DNA of 64,000 bases from Parabacteroides timonensis (GCF_900128505.1 NZ_LT669940.1:1606764-1670763); one strand, 5' to 3'. Positions 30,017 to 39,041 are shown, counted from the first letter of the stretch. Notes: generated from the letters alone by a model not told the origin. Made by a program: numbers and translations.

Positions 30017-30379
30017 ATTGCAGCCTGCCGGTCTGTCGCTCATCTTCGGATGTGAGGAAAGTCCGGGCAACACAGAGCACCATACTTCTTAACGGGAAGC
30101 TGTTCGCAAGGGCAGAGTAGTGTAACAGAAAATAACCGCCGGATTCGTCCGGTAAGGGTGAAAAGGTGAGGTAAGAGCTCACCGGGTCCCATAGTAATAC
30201 GGGATGCCGTACATCTTATGGGTTGTAAGGTCATGTATACCGGCGTATGTAGGATTGCTCGTCCGATGCCGGGGGGTAGACCGCTAAAGCTTGCCGGTGA
30301 CGGTAAGACAAGATAAATGGCAGACACTTCAGCTTCGGCTGAAGTACAGGACCCGGCTTATAGGCAGGCTGCATTTTTT
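30017..30379 (+). ncRNA. rnpB: RNase P RNA (bacterial class A)
   Basis: About 360 nt. The ends TGCAGCCTGCC (30019) and GGCAGGCTGCA (30363) form helix P1, and a T run follows, so P1 doubles as terminator. The universally conserved GAGGAAAGTCCGGGC (P4 5' strand, from 30053) and ACAGGACCCGGCTTATAGGC (P4 3' strand and flank) are present, as are AACAGAAA and a UUCG-capped stem. It is the catalytic RNA that matures tRNA 5' ends with RnpA. Longer open frames across it on either strand are chance. Confidence 0.95.
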
Positions 30380-30419
30380 ATTCATCCGGCAAACACTCTT
30401 TGCCCCTACATTTCACAGC

Positions 30420-31796
30420 ATGAAGAAGAAGACGGATAAAAAGACTGCTGAAAAAAAGCCTCTGGGAGAACGGATCAACGCCTTGCTGACACGAACCATT
30501 CATTTTGTTACTTACGACATCTGGCGAATTACAGAAAATGAAGTAAGCGGCCTGAAAGAAATATATATAAACACGATCAAGACAGTCATACTGGCCATAC
30601 GCGGATTCAACAGCGAGAACCTTCAAACGAAAGCATCCGCTCTTACTTACAGTACATTATTGGCTATTGTTCCCTTACTGGCGGTATTATTAGGTATTGC
30701 CAAAGGCTTCGGATTCCAAGAAGCAGTACAACAGGAACTCTTCGATTATTTTCCCCGACAAGAACAAGAGTTAAGCGAAGCCTTTAAGTTCGTAGAAAGA
30801 TATCTGGCACAAGCACAAGGCGGAGTCATTATCGGAGTCGGTCTTATTCTTTTATTCTACACAGTCATTAACCTGATTTCGTCTATAGAAGATACATTCA
30901 ACGATATCTGGCAAATCCAAAAGTCGCGTCCATGGCACCGGAAAATCTCCGATTACCTGGCTTTATTCCTCATATTACCGGTATTAATGACAGCTTCAAG
31001 CGGTTTGTCCATATTTATGTCTACGCTGCAAAACTCATTCTTAAGCAACTATGTATTCTTCACTCCTTTGGTAGAGTTCTTCCTGAATATCGCTCCGTTC
31101 ATAATCACAATAATGGTATTCACAGCCTTGTATGTTTCCCTCCCCAACACGAAGGTGAAATTTGTAAACGGACTTGTTGCCGGCATACTGGCAGGTTCCG
31201 CTTTCCAGTTTTTCCAGTTCATTTATATCAGTGGGCAGATATGGGTTAACAAATACAATGCTATCTATGGTAGCTTCGCTGCTTTACCTTTATTATTATT
31301 ATGGTTACAGTTATCCTGGTTAATCTGCCTCTTTGGAGCAGAACTATCTTATGCTTCTCAGAATGTAAAGAAATTCAGTTTTGAACGAGATAGTAAAAAC
31401 ATCAGTCGACGATATAAAGACTTCCTAACCTTATTGATCGCTTCTCTGATCGTAAAACGCTTTGTGAAGGGAGAAAGGCCATATACTGCCGATGAACTGT
31501 CTGACGATTATCGCATCCCCATCCGGGTAACAACGGAAATACTTTATTTGCTTACCGAACTTCATATTATCATAGAAGTCAACTATGAAAATGACGAACG
31601 GGTAGTCTACTATCAACCAGCCATTGATGTAAACAAGATCAGTGTAAGTTACCTGTTGACGAAGATGGATGAATACGGTTCCGAGAACTTTAAGATCGAT
31701 ACCTCCTGCCTGTTCACAAAAGAATGGCATGCCTTGCTCAAAACAAGAGAAGATATGATTAAAGCGAACAATAATATCCTGCTTAAAGACTTATGA
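30420..31796 (+). CDS. YihY/BrkB-family membrane protein with C-terminal winged helix
   Basis: 458 residues from the ATG at 30420; longer in-frame starts fall inside rnpB and are rejected. A cytoplasmic basic start is followed by the YihY core with about six membrane helices (ALTYSTLLAIVPLLAVLLGIAKGFG, GGVIIGVGLILLFYTVINLISSIEDTFNDIWQIQKSR, YAAIYGSFAALPLLLLWLQLSWLICLFGAEL-like end). The old name RNase BN for this family is a misannotation. After about residue 330 there is a soluble extension (LLIASLIVKRFVKGERPYTADELSDDYRIPIRVTTEILYLLTELHII) that looks like a winged-helix domain of Rrf2 type. It overlaps the MATE gene by four bases, so they are coupled. Confidence 0.88.
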   Translation: MKKKTDKKTAEKKPLGERINALLTRTIHFVTYDIWRITENEVSGLKEIYINTIKTVILAIRGFNSENLQTKASALTYSTLLAIVPLLAVLLGIAKGFGFQEAVQQELFDYFPRQEQELSEAFKFVERYLAQAQGGVIIGVGLILLFYTVINLISSIEDTFNDIWQIQKSRPWHRKISDYLALFLILPVLMTASSGLSIFMSTLQNSFLSNYVFFTPLVEFFLNIAPFIITIMVFTALYVSLPNTKVKFVNGLVAGILAGSAFQFFQFIYISGQIWVNKYNAIYGSFAALPLLLLWLQLSWLICLFGAELSYASQNVKKFSFERDSKNISRRYKDFLTLLIASLIVKRFVKGERPYTADELSDDYRIPIRVTTEILYLLTELHIIIEVNYENDERVVYYQPAIDVNKISVSYLLTKMDEYGSENFKIDTSCLFTKEWHALLKTREDMIKANNNILLKDL

Positions 31797-33127
31797 CCCA
31801 CGACCTGACACATGGTCCGGTATGGAAAGTGATCGTACGCTTCGCACTCCCACTACTCATCGGTAACCTGCTGCAACAGTTATATAATGTAACCGACAGC
31901 ATCATCGTCGGACAATTTCTGGGAAAAGAAGCGCTTGCAGCCGTTTCCGCCTCTTTCTTTATTTATTACTTCATTATTTCATTAGTGATCGGAGTCGGAA
32001 GCGGAACATCCGTTGTCGTTTCACAATTTTTCGGAGCAAAACAATACGATAAAGTTCAACGCGCCTTCTCTTCTTTTTTTATTTTCATGCTCGTAGCCGG
32101 GATCGCTCTTTCAATAGCCGGCATCATCTTTTCCGAGCCTATTTTTCGCCTGACCAACACACCGGAGGAAGTCATACCTGATGCTGTTGCTTATTTCAGA
32201 ATATATATCGGAGGAACTTTTCTCTTCGTCACATTCAACAGTATAATCTCCATATTAAGAGGTGTAGGCGAATCCGTTCGACCAATGATCTTCATATTTA
32301 TTACCACCGTACTGAATATCGTTTTAGATTTATTATTCATCGTTGGTTTTAAGTGGGGAATTGAAGGAGCAGCACGCGCAACCGTCATTGCACAAGGAAT
32401 TGGAATGTGTATCGCCTTAGGATATGTAAATAATACGCATCCCCTACTCTCGATCAAAAAACAAGACTTGCTATTTGATATGAAACTCTTTAAGGAAGGA
32501 TTGAAAATAGGACTTCCCACTAGTGTTCAACAATGTGCAATTGCCCTAGGCTTGATTGCCTTGCTTGGAATTGTCAATAGTTTTGGAACCGACACGCTGA
32601 CAGCCTATGGAGCTGCAGGTAAAATCGATACAATCATAACACAGGCCGTTCTCACTTTATCGGGTGCACTGGCAGCTTTCTGCGGACAAAATATCGGAGC
32701 CGGCCATTTCGACCGTGTCCGTAAAGGTTTACGATTTACCATGCTGGTCAATCTCATATTCAGTCTGATTACATTCACTGCCATTTACTTTTTCGGAGAA
32801 GAAATGATGCGGGCTTTTACCAGCGACCAGGCAGTAATCACTATCGGAAAAGAATATTTACTGATTATAGGAGGATTCTTTATTGTGCACGGTGCACTGA
32901 ATATATATAACGGTGCACTCCGGGGAGCAGGAGATACTATCTTCACAATGGTAACCAGCTTACTATGCCTGTGGTTGATCCGTATCCCACTCTCCTACCA
33001 GCTAAGCGCATGGTACGGACGACAAGGAATCTGGTGGGCTATCGGAATCAGTATCGCCATTGGATTTGTCATCACTTATATCTATTATAAAATGGATCTG
33101 TGGAAGAAAAGATGTGTCGTAAAATAA
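31793..33127 (+). CDS. MATE-family multidrug/cation exporter
   Basis: 444 residues, about 12 membrane helices in two homologous halves. The start LTHGPVWKVIVRFALPLLIGNLLQQLYNVTDSIIVGQFLGKEALAAVSAS is the canonical MATE opening, repeated at the second half (GLKIGLPTSVQQCAIALGLIALLGIVNSFG...AYGAAGKIDTIITQ). These transporters export drugs or metabolites in exchange for Na+ or H+. Start overlaps the stop of the YihY gene (ATGA). Its stop is inside a hairpin that likely ends transcription. Confidence 0.92.
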   Translation: MTHDLTHGPVWKVIVRFALPLLIGNLLQQLYNVTDSIIVGQFLGKEALAAVSASFFIYYFIISLVIGVGSGTSVVVSQFFGAKQYDKVQRAFSSFFIFMLVAGIALSIAGIIFSEPIFRLTNTPEEVIPDAVAYFRIYIGGTFLFVTFNSIISILRGVGESVRPMIFIFITTVLNIVLDLLFIVGFKWGIEGAARATVIAQGIGMCIALGYVNNTHPLLSIKKQDLLFDMKLFKEGLKIGLPTSVQQCAIALGLIALLGIVNSFGTDTLTAYGAAGKIDTIITQAVLTLSGALAAFCGQNIGAGHFDRVRKGLRFTMLVNLIFSLITFTAIYFFGEEMMRAFTSDQAVITIGKEYLLIIGGFFIVHGALNIYNGALRGAGDTIFTMVTSLLCLWLIRIPLSYQLSAWYGRQGIWWAIGISIAIGFVITYIYYKMDLWKKRCVVK

Positions 33128-33173
33128 CCGGCAGGGCGAAACAGGTCAAATACCTGATCGCTCTGCTGTTATT
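33123..33173. terminator. Hairpin between the MATE gene and ribE
   Basis: Long imperfect stem: AATAAC/GTTATT outside, GCAGGGCGA/TCGCTCTGC in the middle, CAGGT/ACCTG inside. It overlaps the MATE stop codon and lacks a long T run, so activity as a terminator is probable but not certain. Confidence 0.6.
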
Positions 33174-33194
33174 ATGCTAATGAGAGGAAATCTT

Positions 33195-33797
33195 TCATTT
33201 GAACTGCATCATTTTGCTGATGTATTTGCCCACAATATCAAATTCCAGATTGACAACAGTGCCTTTTTCGATCTGGCAGAAGTTCGTATTATCATGTGTA
33301 TAAGGAATAATAGCCACTTCAAAGCTATTTTGCTGTGAGTTACAGACAGTCAGGCTGACGCCGTTCACACAAACGGAACCTTTTTCCACTGTCATATACC
33401 CTTGCTGCGCCATTGCCTTGTCGAAAGCATATTCAAATGTATAATACCAGCTACCATCCGCCTCGCGTACATCTTTACATACAGCAGTCTGATCCACATG
33501 TCCCTGCACGATATGACCGTCCAGGCGACCGTTCATCATCATGCTTCGTTCTAGATTTACCAGATCACCTATTTTCAGTAAACCAAGATTCGAACGATCC
33601 AAAGTTTCCTGAATAGCAGTCACCGTATATGTATCGTCGGTCAGACTTACAACCGTAAGGCATACGCCGTTATGTGCCACACTCTGATCAATTTTCAGTT
33701 CATTTACAAACGAACATTTCATTGTGATATGCAGGTTTCCCTGATCTGCGTTCAACGCAACCACCTGAGCAGCTTCTTCTACAATTCCTGAGAACAT
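33195..33797 (-). CDS. ribE: Riboflavin synthase, alpha subunit
   Basis: 200 residues, two lumazine-binding repeats: MFSGIVEEAAQVVAL...SVAHNGVCLTVVSL...LGDLVNLERSM-like first barrel and MNGRLDGHIVQGHVDQTAVC...SVCVNGVSLTV...VVNLEFDIVGKYI second barrel. The N-terminal MFSGIVE and the SVCVNGVSLTV motifs are diagnostic. It dismutates two 6,7-dimethyl-8-ribityllumazine molecules to riboflavin. Single gene with its own promoter; the other rib genes are elsewhere. Confidence 0.96.
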   Translation of the reverse strand: MFSGIVEEAAQVVALNADQGNLHITMKCSFVNELKIDQSVAHNGVCLTVVSLTDDTYTVTAIQETLDRSNLGLLKIGDLVNLERSMMMNGRLDGHIVQGHVDQTAVCKDVREADGSWYYTFEYAFDKAMAQQGYMTVEKGSVCVNGVSLTVCNSQQNSFEVAIIPYTHDNTNFCQIEKGTVVNLEFDIVGKYISKMMQFK

Positions 33798-33831
33798 AGT
33801 CTTGTGTTGTTTTAATTAATATTTTCAACAT

Positions 33832-33839
33832 CAAAGATA
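33832..33839 (-). promoter_or_regulatory. -7 box of ribE
   Basis: TATCTTTG on the minus strand, 35 bp before the start codon. No FMN riboswitch is visible in the short leader. Confidence 0.6.
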
Positions 33840-33871
33840 AAGAGAATTGATGTACTTTTCCTCAAAATAGG

Positions 33872-33879
33872 TAAATTTG
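33872..33879 (+). promoter_or_regulatory. -7 box of the gene at 33930
   Basis: TAAATTTG, 51 bp before the start codon. Confidence 0.5.
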
Positions 33880-33929
33880 TGCAGATAACCTTATGAACAT
33901 ATTATTATCACTTTAAAATTAGAGCCATT

Positions 33930-35270
33930 ATGTCAATGCACGAAATAGAAAGCCTGGTAGAATATTCTGTGAAAACAGTCGCAGCCGCTTCACCCACTCC
34001 ACCTCTGGCAAAGAGCATCTGCTCCAGTCTTTACCAACTTCAAAGTCATTTCGACTGTGGATACACCGTACTGCGTGTACGAGAAGAACTGGAACGACTT
34101 GGATACCTCTACCTTCTGCCGCCGGAACAACTGCCCGAGCCGGAACGTAGCGAAGCGATGAAACTAGTCGGAAAAGGCGGCTTCTTCACCAAAGGAACAT
34201 ATTTTGATGCAGTAACAAACCGCTGCTATATTACTGTCGACTCAGCGCTGTATCAAAAGTTGCTCTCGCTCGGTATCTTACCGGCAGAAACGTCACAAGA
34301 AATTCAATCCTTCTCCCCTCTCGAACTGATAGAAGCCATTGCTCCACTGGCTTCGAAACAATCAGCCCAAGATAGCCAGGTTGCGACCGATACACTGGGA
34401 CTCTGGTACGGACTCTTCCCCGTCATTTACCTTATGACAGGATATGACGAGAAGCCAGATAACGAAAGAATTCAGAAATTGCTCCGCTACCTTGCCACCC
34501 CCGAAACTTTTAAAGCCGCAGAAGAATATATCCGGGAAGTAGATTTCGAAGACTTTGCCGATGACGAAGAACTGCCCTTCTGTGCAGAATGGAGCACCCC
34601 TTATAAGGATTGGAAAGAAAGAAAAGAAGACGACAAAACTCCATATAACGAGTTTTGTAAACGGATGGTATACAATTTCATGGGTAATAATGAGTTTGCA
34701 GAAGCCGACAAGTACGCTTCCCAGATTGGAGATGAAAACGACCCTGCCCGCCTACTCCACCGTGGCATGGTCAGTATCGCCTGCCACCAATGGTTAACAA
34801 CACAGGAACCCGGTACCCTGCCGCCAAAAGGCCTTCTCTCCCTCTGCGAAGCAAAAGTCGGATTTGAATACCTGGCCGGATTAGACCTGCCGGAGCAGGG
34901 ACGAACAGTCTGCCGCATGTATATCTTACAGGCTCTGAAATTACAGGGCGATTCTCCGGCCTTAGTCGAGTTATTACAGCAGATGTACAACGAAGCAATT
35001 GCCATAGTTAAACAACGCCCCTACGGACAAACCAAGCAGTTACAATATATTGCATTATCTATCAGCTACTATCAAATGCTCTTAGAGAATCTCCCGGACG
35101 GCTATCTCCCTAAAAAAGAACTGATGCGAAACGGTCTGCCAGGGCTGTTTGACTTGTCTGCCATCAAAGACAAATGCAACGAATTGCATCACGAAATGCC
35201 GCAGGCTGCAGAAACATTGCAGCAATACATGGAGCAATGCGACTCGTTGATGCAATACATCCAGGAATAA
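33930..35270 (+). CDS. Hypothetical protein, unrecognised family
   Basis: 446 residues, no signal peptide or membrane helix, probably cytoplasmic and mostly alpha-helical. I do not recognise a domain. The first 80 residues (IESLVEYSVKTVAAASPTPPLAKSICSSLYQLQSHFDCGYTVLRVREELERLGYLYLLPPEQ) could be a helical adaptor. The centre is rich in acidic residues (REVDFEDFADDEELPFCAEWSTPYKDWKERKEDDK), and the C-terminal half (FAEADKYASQIGDENDPARLLHRGM, FEYLAGLDLPEQGRTVCRMYILQALKLQGD) has TPR-like helical pairs. GC content and codon use match its neighbours. It has its own promoter. Confidence 0.75.
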   Translation: MSMHEIESLVEYSVKTVAAASPTPPLAKSICSSLYQLQSHFDCGYTVLRVREELERLGYLYLLPPEQLPEPERSEAMKLVGKGGFFTKGTYFDAVTNRCYITVDSALYQKLLSLGILPAETSQEIQSFSPLELIEAIAPLASKQSAQDSQVATDTLGLWYGLFPVIYLMTGYDEKPDNERIQKLLRYLATPETFKAAEEYIREVDFEDFADDEELPFCAEWSTPYKDWKERKEDDKTPYNEFCKRMVYNFMGNNEFAEADKYASQIGDENDPARLLHRGMVSIACHQWLTTQEPGTLPPKGLLSLCEAKVGFEYLAGLDLPEQGRTVCRMYILQALKLQGDSPALVELLQQMYNEAIAIVKQRPYGQTKQLQYIALSISYYQMLLENLPDGYLPKKELMRNGLPGLFDLSAIKDKCNELHHEMPQAAETLQQYMEQCDSLMQYIQE

Positions 35271-35304
35271 TACCTATCATATGTTCCAATATCATATAAA
35301 ATAC

Positions 35305-35312
35305 TATATTTG
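35305..35312 (+). promoter_or_regulatory. -7 box of the first TM2 gene
   Basis: TATATTTG, 26 bp before the ATG at 35338. Confidence 0.6.
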
Positions 35313-35337
35313 TCATTAGTAATCAATCTAAAAAATT

Positions 35338-35679
35338 ATGGACGCACAGAAAGTGGACTTGTTCCTCCTGACAAACAGTAGCAAACTACCTAGCAGTCAT
35401 ATATCTATTATAAGAGACCGCCTACTCGCTATGGATGAATCCAAACTGATTTATCTGCAAACTTGTGATTTTAAAGACCCGACAGTAATACTTATTATTT
35501 CCGTATTCCTGGGTTCGCTCGGCATAGACCGTTTCCTTATCGGTGACGTCGGCCTGGGTGTCGGAAAGTTAGTCACTTTAGGAGGTTGTGGTATCTGGTG
35601 TATTATCGATTGGTTCCTCATCATGGATGCAACCAAAAGAAAAAATCTGGAACAGCTGCAAAACGTATTAATGTTTTAA
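35338..35679 (+). CDS. TM2-domain membrane protein (copy 1)
   Basis: 113 residues. After a 45-residue cytoplasmic start there is a TM2 domain: two helices (VILIISVFLGSLGIDRFLIGDVGLGVGKLVTLGGCGIWCIIDWFLIM) separated by a short turn with the DRF signature. Function of bacterial TM2 proteins is unknown. The start MDAQKVDLFLLTNSSKLP is shared with the second TM2 protein 440 bp downstream, which shows a tandem duplication. Confidence 0.88.
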   Translation: MDAQKVDLFLLTNSSKLPSSHISIIRDRLLAMDESKLIYLQTCDFKDPTVILIISVFLGSLGIDRFLIGDVGLGVGKLVTLGGCGIWCIIDWFLIMDATKRKNLEQLQNVLMF

Positions 35680-35693
35680 CTTCTGCCCTCATT

Positions 35694-36065
35694 GTGGGAA
35701 CAAGAAATAAATATGCATATCTTGCCATAATCATAATGGTCGGATATGCATTATCTGTATTTCCCTGCATATTCCACACAATCACCGGATATCCCTGTCC
35801 TGCCTGCGGAACACGCCGTGCACTTCTAATCTTATTAACAGGAAATATCTACGACTCCATCCTGATCAATCCGTATGGCTTATTACTCGTTCTACTGACA
35901 GCCATCTATCTTACCGGCATGACGATAGACTATATCCGAAAAAAAGATCAGTTCCGAAGCTGGCTGAAAAAAGCGGAACGACATCTCATGAACAAATACA
36001 TCCTCGCTTCCATTATTCTCCTAGCTATCCTCAATTGGATATGGAATATCTATAAAGGACTGTAA
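35694..36065 (+). CDS. DUF2752 small membrane protein
   Basis: About 123 residues if it starts at the GTG at 35694, 14 bp after the TM2 stop; an in-frame open stretch reaches back into the TM2 gene but has no better start. It has about three membrane helices and the DUF2752 signature GYPCPACGTRRALLILLTGNIYDSILINPYGLLLV, in which the two Cys of CPAC are invariant. Function unknown. Sandwiched between two TM2 genes, with which it may form a membrane complex. Confidence 0.78.
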   Translation: MGTRNKYAYLAIIIMVGYALSVFPCIFHTITGYPCPACGTRRALLILLTGNIYDSILINPYGLLLVLLTAIYLTGMTIDYIRKKDQFRSWLKKAERHLMNKYILASIILLAILNWIWNIYKGL

Positions 36066-36082
36066 ATAACACAGGAAATTCG

Positions 36083-36090
36083 TATCTTTG
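36083..36090 (+). promoter_or_regulatory. -7 box of the second TM2 gene
   Basis: TATCTTTG, 31 bp before the ATG at 36121 and just after the DUF2752 stop. Confidence 0.6.
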
Positions 36091-36120
36091 CATCATATTC
36101 ACAAACCGACCGAAAATAAT

Positions 36121-36456
36121 ATGGAAGCAAACAAAGTCGATAAATTTCTTCTGGCGAATGAAAGCAAATTTCCTGAATATGAAATTCCTATCCATCGGCT
36201 ATTAAACCTCACTCCCGAACAGGAGATCATCCTGGAAACAACACGGTTCAAAAGACCGGGCAGGATATTACTCACCTCTATTTTTCTCGGAATACTAGGA
36301 ATAGACCGTTTCCTTATCGGAGACATAGCCAAAGGAATCTGTAAACTCCTTACCGGTGGCGGACTGGGAATCTGGTGGCTCGCCGACTGGTTCATGATCA
36401 CCGGAGTGACGAAAAGAAAAAATATGGAAAAACTAAATCAGATAATCAATATCTAA
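36121..36456 (+). CDS. TM2-domain membrane protein (copy 2)
   Basis: 111 residues from the ATG at 36121 (MEANKVDKFLLANESKFP), the start shared with copy 1. TM2 domain at the C-terminus: ILLTSIFLGILGIDRFLIGDIAKGICKLLTGGGLGIWWLADWFMI, with DRF and the W-x2-D-W-F end. A paralogue of the gene at 35338. Its own promoter suggests it can be expressed apart from the first two genes. Confidence 0.88.
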   Translation: MEANKVDKFLLANESKFPEYEIPIHRLLNLTPEQEIILETTRFKRPGRILLTSIFLGILGIDRFLIGDIAKGICKLLTGGGLGIWWLADWFMITGVTKRKNMEKLNQIINI

Positions 36457-36489
36457 AAATCATTACAGAAGCGTAAAACAGCATTTGTT

Positions 36490-37263
36490 ATGGATAAGAG
36501 AAATCTTCATAGACTACGCCGAATGCTTATTATTACAGCATCCTACCTATTATATTCTCATCTCGCCTATTGTCAACATATTGAAATATGGTGGCAGAAA
36601 GCGAAGGCAGCCAAAAAGGCAAAAAACTATACCGAGGCTGTCAAATGGTATCATAAACTGGCAGAAGCCGGCCATTCCATAGGTCAGTTCTACCTGGCGC
36701 ATAGCTACAGCGAAGGTTTAGGCACCGACATCAACCTTAAAGAAGCCGTCAAATGGTACAGGCGGGCTGCCGACAAAGGACTGGCCGAAGCCCAGCTCAA
36801 TCTGGGACTTTGCTACAGCAGCGGCGAGGGCGTTGAAGTAAATAAAATGAAAGCCCTCCTTTGGTATCAGAAAGCGGCAGACCAGGGAATGGTGGAAGCG
36901 CAATTTAACATCGGTTGTATTTATGCTAACGGAGAAGGAGCCCTTCAAAATGACCGCATGGCTGTTTACTGGTATCGGAAAGCTGCTGTCGCCGGATATG
37001 AGAAAGCACAGCATAATCTGGGAACATGCTATGAATACGGGAAAGGCGTTCCTCAAAATTACGAGTTAGCCCTTTACTGGTATCGCAAAGCGGCAGACCA
37101 GGGATTCCCCGATTCGGAATACAACATTGGAGTATATTACTACTTGGGCAGAGTAGTCGAATATAATCTGGAAGAAGCATTAAGATGGATGCAGAAAGCT
37201 GCTGATAAGGGACTGGAAGACGCACAGAACGCTATCGAATATATTCACAATCAGGAAAAATAA
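36490..37263 (+). CDS. Exported Sel1-like repeat protein
   Basis: 257 residues. A signal peptide-like start (LRRMLIITASYLLYSHLAYCQ) is followed by about six Sel1 repeats of 36 residues (AVKWYHKLAEAGHSIGQFYLAHSYSEGLGT, AVKWYRRAADKGLAEAQLNLGLCYSSGEGV, ALLWYQKAADQGMVEAQFNIGCIYANGEGA and so on). Such solenoids bind other proteins. It is 33 bp after the second TM2 gene and may be co-transcribed with it; a hairpin follows. No catalytic domain is present. Confidence 0.88.
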   Translation: MDKRNLHRLRRMLIITASYLLYSHLAYCQHIEIWWQKAKAAKKAKNYTEAVKWYHKLAEAGHSIGQFYLAHSYSEGLGTDINLKEAVKWYRRAADKGLAEAQLNLGLCYSSGEGVEVNKMKALLWYQKAADQGMVEAQFNIGCIYANGEGALQNDRMAVYWYRKAAVAGYEKAQHNLGTCYEYGKGVPQNYELALYWYRKAADQGFPDSEYNIGVYYYLGRVVEYNLEEALRWMQKAADKGLEDAQNAIEYIHNQEK

Positions 37264-37314
37264 AAAAGACTGTCGAAGTCTGTATTGCTACAAACTTCAG
37301 GCAGCCTCTTCTTT
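37264..37314. terminator. Bidirectional hairpin between the Sel1 and pfp genes
   Basis: AAGA/TCTT, CTGTC/GGCAG and GAAGT/ACTTC blocks with small bulges form one stem, with A-run on the left and TTTT on the right, between two convergent stops. Confidence 0.65.
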
Positions 37315-37335
37315 TATAATATGCCTGGAACGCTA

Positions 37336-38982
37336 TTATTTAGCCTGTTCCAGCTGCAAAGTCTTAGTCGGTTCGTCGCAAACTTCTGTCGGACCGAAAT
37401 ACTGGATCGGACCCGGATAAACATAGCTTGTAGTCAACGCCCATTCGTCACGGTTAGCAGCGAACTTCTTGAAAGGAGCACCGTCCAGCTTCACCAAAGC
37501 TTTCTGGATAACCGGTTTCATTTCGCCATGACGTTTTTCCATGTTCATCATCATTGTTACAGGAATACCACCGGCAATCCACTTGTCAGCAGGAGCAGTT
37601 GTATTACGTACAGATGACATATAACCAGTCTTACCAGAAGCGATCAGGCAAGAAGCAGTGTAACCCAAAGAATAGCAGTAGTCAGCATCGTAGTTAGACG
37701 GAGCAGCGCAACGACCTTCGTAACCGAAGAAGTGGTGCTGTGCAGCAAACTTACCGTTATATTTACCTTCTGCCTTCCACTGAGCCAGCTTGTTGCCAAC
37801 CATTTCAGACAGCAGTTTTTCTGTTTCGATCAGAGAAACCTGAACGTTTCCGTGCGGGTCGCGATCCAAAGAAAGCTGACGTGCAACGCCTTCCGGCAGA
37901 GAAGCATACAGGTCAGAGTTTTCTTTTGTCAGCTTGCTGATGATATAAGCACGCTGTTCGCTCTTCTTGATCATCTTAAATTCTGCATCGTGTTTAGCCA
38001 GGAAGTCGTTCAATTCAGCGATCAGACGCTTCATAGCCGGAACGAATTCAATCAGACCTTCAGGGATCAATACAGTACCGAAATTATGTCCTTCTTCAGC
38101 ACGTTTTGCAACGATACCTGCGATATATGTAACAATATCATCCAAAGACATGTTCTTTTCTTCCACTTCTTCAGAAATGATACAGATGTTCGGCTGAGTC
38201 TGCAAAGCACATTCCAGTGCAATATGAGAAGCAGAACGTCCCATCAATTTGATGAAGTGCCAGTATTTCTGAGCTGAGTTACAGTCACGTTGGATGTTAC
38301 CGATCACTTCTGAATATACTTTACAAGCCGTATCGAAACCGAAAGAAGTTTCAATCTGTTCGTTTTTCAAGTCACCGTCGATCGTCTTCGGGCAACCGAT
38401 AACCTGTACACCTGCGTTGATAGCTTTGTAATATTCAGCCAATACGCAAGCATTTGTATTTGAGTCGTCACCACCGATAATAACCAGAGCAGAGATACCC
38501 AGTTCTTTCAGGATTTCAAGACCTTTGTCGAACTGTTCTTTTGTTTCCAGTTTAGTACGACCTGAACCGATCATATCGAAACCACCTGTATTACGATATT
38601 CATCGATAATATCAGCAGTCAGTTCCATATATTTGTGATCGATCAGACCACCGGGACCCAGGATAAAGCCATACAGACGAGAGTCTTTGTTTGTAGCTTT
38701 TACACCGTCGAAGATACCGGCAATCACGTTATGACCACCAGGAGCCTGACCACCTGACAGGATCACACCTACATTGATAGCAGGCATATTTTTCTTTTCG
38801 CTGCTCTTTTCGAAAGTAACGATCGGCATCCCGTACGTGTTAGGGAACAGTTTTTTGATATCTTCCTGATCGGCTACTGATTCTGTATACTCGCCATCAA
38901 CGGCTTTTACAGCACCTTTCAATGCAGCGGGTACCTTAGGCTGGTAAGCTGCTCTTGCAATTTGTAATGCGCTCTTTGTCAT
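37336..38982 (-). CDS. pfp: Diphosphate--fructose-6-phosphate 1-phosphotransferase
   Basis: 548 residues, the long PPi-PFK form. GVILSGGQAPGGHNVIAGIFDG binds the phosphoryl donor, and ALVIIGGDDSNTNACVLAEYY has the GGDD motif that marks pyrophosphate rather than ATP use. PKTIDGDLKNEQIETSFGFDTA carries the catalytic region and the Lys typical of PPi enzymes, and LMGRSASHIALECALQTQPN binds the sugar phosphate. It interconverts fructose-6-phosphate and fructose-1,6-bisphosphate, reversibly, saving ATP in glycolysis. Own promoter (TATATTTG at 39034-39041). Confidence 0.96.
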   Translation of the reverse strand: MTKSALQIARAAYQPKVPAALKGAVKAVDGEYTESVADQEDIKKLFPNTYGMPIVTFEKSSEKKNMPAINVGVILSGGQAPGGHNVIAGIFDGVKATNKDSRLYGFILGPGGLIDHKYMELTADIIDEYRNTGGFDMIGSGRTKLETKEQFDKGLEILKELGISALVIIGGDDSNTNACVLAEYYKAINAGVQVIGCPKTIDGDLKNEQIETSFGFDTACKVYSEVIGNIQRDCNSAQKYWHFIKLMGRSASHIALECALQTQPNICIISEEVEEKNMSLDDIVTYIAGIVAKRAEEGHNFGTVLIPEGLIEFVPAMKRLIAELNDFLAKHDAEFKMIKKSEQRAYIISKLTKENSDLYASLPEGVARQLSLDRDPHGNVQVSLIETEKLLSEMVGNKLAQWKAEGKYNGKFAAQHHFFGYEGRCAAPSNYDADYCYSLGYTASCLIASGKTGYMSSVRNTTAPADKWIAGGIPVTMMMNMEKRHGEMKPVIQKALVKLDGAPFKKFAANRDEWALTTSYVYPGPIQYFGPTEVCDEPTKTLQLEQAK

Positions 38983-39033
38983 TTCTTAATCTGATTTATA
39001 TAGAAATTATCTGATTTACTCCTAAAAGCGGTG

Positions 39034-39041
39034 CAAATATA
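39034..39041 (-). promoter_or_regulatory. -7 box of pfp
   Basis: TATATTTG on the minus strand, 52 bp before the pfp start codon. Confidence 0.6.

Noticed and set aside
30040..30327. Minus-strand frame and upstream extension of the YihY frame over the RNase P RNA
   Set aside because: The sequence is fully explained by conserved RNase P RNA; the YihY start is put at 30420.
33798..33929. FMN riboswitch upstream of ribE
   Set aside because: The gap is too short and lacks the conserved FMN aptamer core.
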